From: Anniella stebbinsi
Lineage: Eukaryota; Chordata; Lepidosauria; Squamata; Anniellidae
Length of the DNA stretch: 64,000 bases
Reading direction: 5' to 3'
NCBI GenBank assembly: GCA_029215795.1
Contig: JARDYH010000002.1
Location: 44,066,001 to 44,130,000 of the forward strand
Part shown: positions 60,598 through 64,000 of the stretch, in pieces
How the letters are laid out: each line of letters opens with the position of its first letter
Position numbering within the stretch: the first letter of the stretch is position 1
Notes under the pieces: generated by a model
What the model was told of the DNA's origin: nothing
The model's database searches: none
The model's input: the letters and a program-made list of their open reading frames with translations, nothing else
Position numbers and translations under genes: made by a program

Positions 60598-61126
60598 CAA
60601 AAGAGGGAAAAGTTTGGCAATTCCAAACTGTTTCCAGAGTTTTCTAGTTTCAATTATTTTTGAAGGAATTTTAACCCGGCTGAGACCACTTGTCAAGTAT
60701 TACCCTCTTGACAATAAATAGTATTTGCAAAACTCATACCCATTAACAACAACAAAATCTGATAATGGATGGTCAAGGAGAATTCAGTTGACATAAACCC
60801 TGTTGCCTTTTTGAGATGAACTAATCCACCCACCTACCCCACCCACCCCCTCCACCCAAAACAGCTTATTTTCATGGTTCCGATTAAGCCAAAAATCACT
60901 TAGCTATACATAAGGGAGACAAAATGTGCTACAGTGAATCTCCAGAATTTGTTGAAATTCCAGATACAAAGACAGAGTGCAGATGTCAACATGCACTTAC
61001 GAATGTCGATAATTCTGGATGAATGTGTGGATGCCTCAATATTCCTATCTATGTACCCATTTGGGACACACACACACTCAAGTAACGGCTGAGCTCTAAC
61101 TGTCAACATTCACCATGAGTTTTGTT

Positions 61127-61195
61127 CTAATAATGATGATGATGATGATGATAATAATAATACAAATAATAATAATAATACAAATAATAATAATG
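61127..61195. repeat. (ATG)n(ATA)n compound microsatellite
   Basis: ATG units grade into AAT units with two ACA interruptions, just left of the GC-rich block. Confidence 0.9.
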
Positions 61196-61271
61196 TATGG
61201 TCGACATGCACCACACACCTGTTAAGATGTGCATTGGGATGCGAAGGTGAAAGAAAACTACGGCCTGTGAT

Positions 61272-61760
61272 TTATGGAGGATCACTAGCATCACCACCCA
61301 CACCAGCAGTGTAGGGAAATGTCGGTGAATGGCCGCAGCACGGAGCTCTCGCAATAGGACACCGCCGGCGGGCGGTGGCTGCCTGCTGCGGCTGCATCGC
61401 CTCACTAGGCGGGCAGGAGCTCTTGTGAGCGCCTTTGGTCTGTTCAGTGGATACCACCCCGCGCGCTCTTTTCAGCCGGCTCTGAGGCGGAGGTATCCTC
61501 TCCCCCCACCCACTCGCCCGCATCGTCCCTGCGCTCGCGACTAGCCCCTGGTGCGCGAGGAGGATCAAAGCGAAGGGACGGCGCTCATCAATAGGGGAAA
61601 CAGAAAGCGGGAGAGAATCTTCCCGCCAACAGGAAGGCTTTCCCTCCCTCCTCCCCGCCCTCTCCTACTTAACCAGACGTCTCCTACTCGTCTCGCTCGC
61701 ACCAGCTTCCATTAAGCCACGGGGTGGCTTTCCACCACTAGGCGCCTCTCCATTGGCAAA
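61272..61760. other. GC- and CpG-rich block, function unknown
   Basis: A second GC-rich block lies 1.6-2 kb downstream of the signal-peptide exon in that gene's direction of transcription. It could be a shoulder of the CpG island, an alternative promoter or a GC-rich transposon remnant like those at 19.7 and 52.0 kb. Open frames here on both strands have the skewed composition of GC-rich DNA and show no recognisable domain. I found no clear terminal inverted repeats or flanking duplication. Confidence 0.35.
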
Positions 61761-62812
61761 GGATTGCCTCTATCTTTGATATACTATCCCCGACTCCCAC
61801 AATCTTCTTCGAAAATATCTCACATATTCCGAGTCGTCCGTATGTTGGAAAGAGGGGGGAGGGACGGTCTGAACATCCCCACACATTTGATCTAGATCGC
61901 AAAATCTATCCTCAGAGCTAGATGCTTGGAAGACAAGGTATTACTCTTTCCCCCTCTTCTCAGCCCTGGCTCTTCCTACGAGAAAACTCACAGGAGCAAA
62001 TCGCTGTATGAGGCGAAAGATGAGAAGCTCCTTTGGGGAAATCGGGGGTGGGTGGGTGGTGGAAGGAGGAAAGAGAGGATAAAATCTTTCCTCAGCCAGC
62101 GCAGATCTATCTGGGAAGCCGAGCAGTGATAAGGCATTTTGCCCTTTCCTCCAGCCTCCTGAACAGGGGGACGGGGGAGAATCGCAGCTCTCCCCCCCAC
62201 CTCCAACATACAGTGCCAGTTGTGTCAAGGCTGGACCAAACTTAAAAACGTCAAAGCAGCACTTTTGCTCTTCTCTTCAGTCACCGGATCCCCACCACCA
62301 CCACACACACCGACAAAGCCTCGTTCTTTAACGATCTCATATCTCAGGAAGACGACTCTCACAACTTTTGCAAACACTTGGGGAAGAAGGCATCCTTTCC
62401 AAGGCATAAACTGAATACATTCATAAAGTACCTGACTGTCCTTCCTTTCTATCTAGGTTAAGAAATCAATACATTTAAATGACCTAATCTGTGTTAATCT
62501 GATGTATTTATCTGTCTCTCCACCCATCCATCTGCTTACCTATTAAAGATACAGAATTAATACATGCCTCTGTCTAATCTTTCTATATCCTATCCCCCAT
62601 GGTGCATCCGATAAATTCAGAGGGACATGAAGTCCCCCTTCTGCCTCCATCACTGCACCTTTCAGGCTGAGGCTGTCCTATTTAGAGACAGGAGGTGTGT
62701 GTGTGTGGGGGAGAAACATTTATTATCGAAGCCCACGACTGCATTTGCAAACTGTTCAGTGTTTTATTGGATCATATATTCGGGGAGGGACTAGGAACAG
62801 GATAGCAGCTTT

Positions 62813-62843
<31 letters not shown>

Positions 62844-63099
62844 CCTTTTATTATGATGGGGTGTATTATTGTTATTGTTATTGTTTTTATTATTATTATT
62901 CAGTCTTGCCAGTGCTCTTATCTGGATAACACCGAAGCCCTCCCTGCATTTATGAAGCGTCCATTGCTAAATGGAACATGTCTGCGGATAGATGACACAT
63001 AATCTGATTAAAGCAAATAAATACACACAAGAAAACACCCACGTCCAGACAACCCTGGATTATTCACAGTGTCCAGCATCGCACGTCCTTCTACACGCC
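61761..63099. other. Non-coding stretch between GC-rich blocks
   Basis: Mixed-composition DNA with pyrimidine-rich tracts, a CT repeat at about 62815-62843 followed by short ATT/GTT runs, and no supportable exon. It would be intron 1 of the minus-strand gene if that gene reads leftwards. Confidence 0.4.
62815..62843. repeat. (CT)n microsatellite
   Basis: Perfect CT run of about 14 units, near the CpG-rich end of the window. Confidence 0.9.
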
Positions 63100-64000
63100 T
63101 CCCCTCCCCCCATGAAGATTGCCCGTATTAATTCACTTTTCTGCCGACTTTGCCTTGACTTTAAAAATAAGATGGGGAGATCCCCCCCCCCCGTCGCTGC
63201 TGCTGTTCCCTTGACCCTTAGGGCGCCTTCGCCCCCCCCCCCCCACCGCTCTCCCCCATCCGCCGTCTAGTACTCTGATCCCTTTGATCTCCTGCACGGC
63301 GGCCACCAAACCTTCCAAGTCCCCTCCTCACCTTTGGCGAACGACGCGGGTCCGAGACTCAGGCACAGCAGAAGCCAAGCGGCCACCCAGCGGCTCATGA
63401 TTCTTTGATTCCCTCAAGGGACGACCTGGCAAGGTGGAGAGAGAAGACGCGAGGAGCTGCGTGTGTAGAGAAGAGACGCGGTCCTTCTACCTGGCCACTC
63501 AAACGAAGATCATTTAAAAAATAATAATGAAATAAATTGTCCTTCCCCTACAGATCGGGAAGGGGGAACACTTTCTCTCCCCCTCTCTTTTCTCTTTTTT
63601 TTTCTCCCCCACGACGAGTTCTGCGTCTCGCCTAATGATAAGGATATCCTAGGAGACCCGAGCGCAGCTCACAGTCTAAGTGCTGCCACGAGTCAATCAT
63701 CGCTCGCGAGAAAAGCGCCTGCTCCGGGGGATGCGCTAGGTAGGGGTGTGTGCGAGTGAGGTGGGGAGAGAGAAAAAGGAGAGGAGAGTGTCTTTGCTTC
63801 CCCTCCGTCTGTCGCGGGTCGGTGACAGGCAGCCTCTTGGGTGGCTGCTCCTCCCGCCGCTGCTGCAGGGAAGAGAACAATGAAGACAGAGGCAGCGCGA
63901 GAGAGGCAAAGCTGTGCCGGCTGGAAAGCGCACTGTATACAAACAGAGGCGGCGTGCGTCTGTCTGGGGCGAGAACCACACTCTCCTCCTCCTCCTCCTC
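63100..64000 (-). promoter_or_regulatory. CpG-rich promoter and 5' leader region
   Basis: CpG dinucleotides, GC-rich tracts and C runs are concentrated here, in contrast to the AT-rich DNA to the left. The block surrounds the signal-peptide exon and extends upstream of its ATG on the minus strand to the window edge, where a CTC trinucleotide run begins (about 63981). This is what a CpG-island promoter with a several-hundred-base 5' leader looks like. No TATA box in a convincing position was found. The leader contains other ATG-initiated frames on the minus strand (starting near 63979 and 63981) that would be upstream ORFs if transcription begins beyond them. The transcription start cannot be placed from sequence alone. 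Confidence 0.5.
63332..63398 (-). CDS. Signal-peptide coding exon 1 of an unidentified secreted or membrane protein
   Basis: Reading the minus strand from the ATG at 63398, 22 codons plus one base are open. They begin MSRW, continue through a hydrophobic AAWLLLCLSLG core and end PASFAK, which is a typical cleavable signal peptide with small residues before the cleavage site. The exon ends at AAAG followed by GTGAGG, a strong splice donor, so the intron would be in phase 1. The start has A at position -3, and the region is rich in CpG. Reading through the donor reaches a stop in frame after about 20 more codons, as expected for intron. Phase-1 signal exons are usual in immunoglobulin-superfamily, LDL-receptor-type and CD44-like genes. 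CD44 exon 1, as I recall it, has a similar coding length and the same phase, but the sequence does not let me choose. The following exons are not recognisable in this window. The gene could be a long one whose first intron fills much of the window. Confidence 0.6.

Larger units (their letters stand above)
56164..61126. other. Long AT-rich non-coding stretch
   Basis: About 5 kb with few recognisable repeats beyond short palindromic copies and a GT microsatellite. The 107-codon frame at 58626-58949 is AT-rich, hydrophobic and without domain signatures. A relatively repeat-poor region like this could hold conserved non-coding elements, but nothing in the sequence alone shows it. Confidence 0.45.

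Noticed and set aside
61127..61405. Minus-strand frame with tyrosine and histidine runs
   Set aside because: The runs are translations of the ATG/AAT microsatellite.
1..64000. CRISPR arrays, operons, phage or bacterial islands
   Set aside because: All repeats are of vertebrate transposon or microsatellite type; there are no regularly spaced direct repeats and no bacterial-style gene packing.

Overview
The window looks like vertebrate, non-coding, repeat-rich chromosomal DNA, most likely from a squamate reptile (probably a lizard). The evidence is the repeat mix: sauropsid CR1 LINEs, an L2-clade LINE ending in an (ATT)n tail, Sauria-type tRNA-derived SINEs, a second tRNA-like SINE family, and many short palindromic DNA transposons. 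Species cannot be named from this.

Only one host gene piece can be supported. At the far right, on the minus strand, a 67-nt coding exon encodes a hydrophobic signal peptide and ends at a strong splice donor. It lies in a GC- and CpG-rich block (about 63.1-64.0 kb) that looks like promoter plus 5' leader. If that gene runs leftwards, the rest of the window is its first intron, its 3' flank, or both. No other convincing exon was seen. Nearly all long reading frames are chance, or belong to retrotransposons.

Layout: 1-11 kb is AT-rich with SINE remnants, one 320-bp hairpin hAT element (6.1 kb) and one other hAT-like element (7.1 kb). At 11.4-12.9 kb there is a 5'-truncated L2 LINE with a nearly intact reverse transcriptase. 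At 13-23 kb there are more hairpin elements, a CR1 3' end split by a 799-bp extremely GC-rich hAT-type insertion (19.7-20.5 kb), and another 320-bp hairpin (20.8 kb). At 23-37 kb there are a CR1 relic, two copies of a 330-360-bp TIR element, a 1742-bp hAT-type element (27.2-29.0 kb) and nested Sauria SINEs. At 37-44 kb there are CR1 copies on both strands, the larger one flanked by a 140-bp inverted repeat. At 44-61 kb there are scattered MITEs, an L2 3' fragment, SINEs and GC-rich hAT-like insertions. At 61-64 kb lie the GC-rich blocks and the signal-peptide exon.

The strongest result is structural. Several unrelated-looking elements share TAGGG/TGACC-like ends and are bounded by exact 8-bp direct repeats that I can read directly, so they are hAT-type cut-and-paste insertions. 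Several are near-perfect hairpins. I found no operon, CRISPR array or undescribed enzymatic system.
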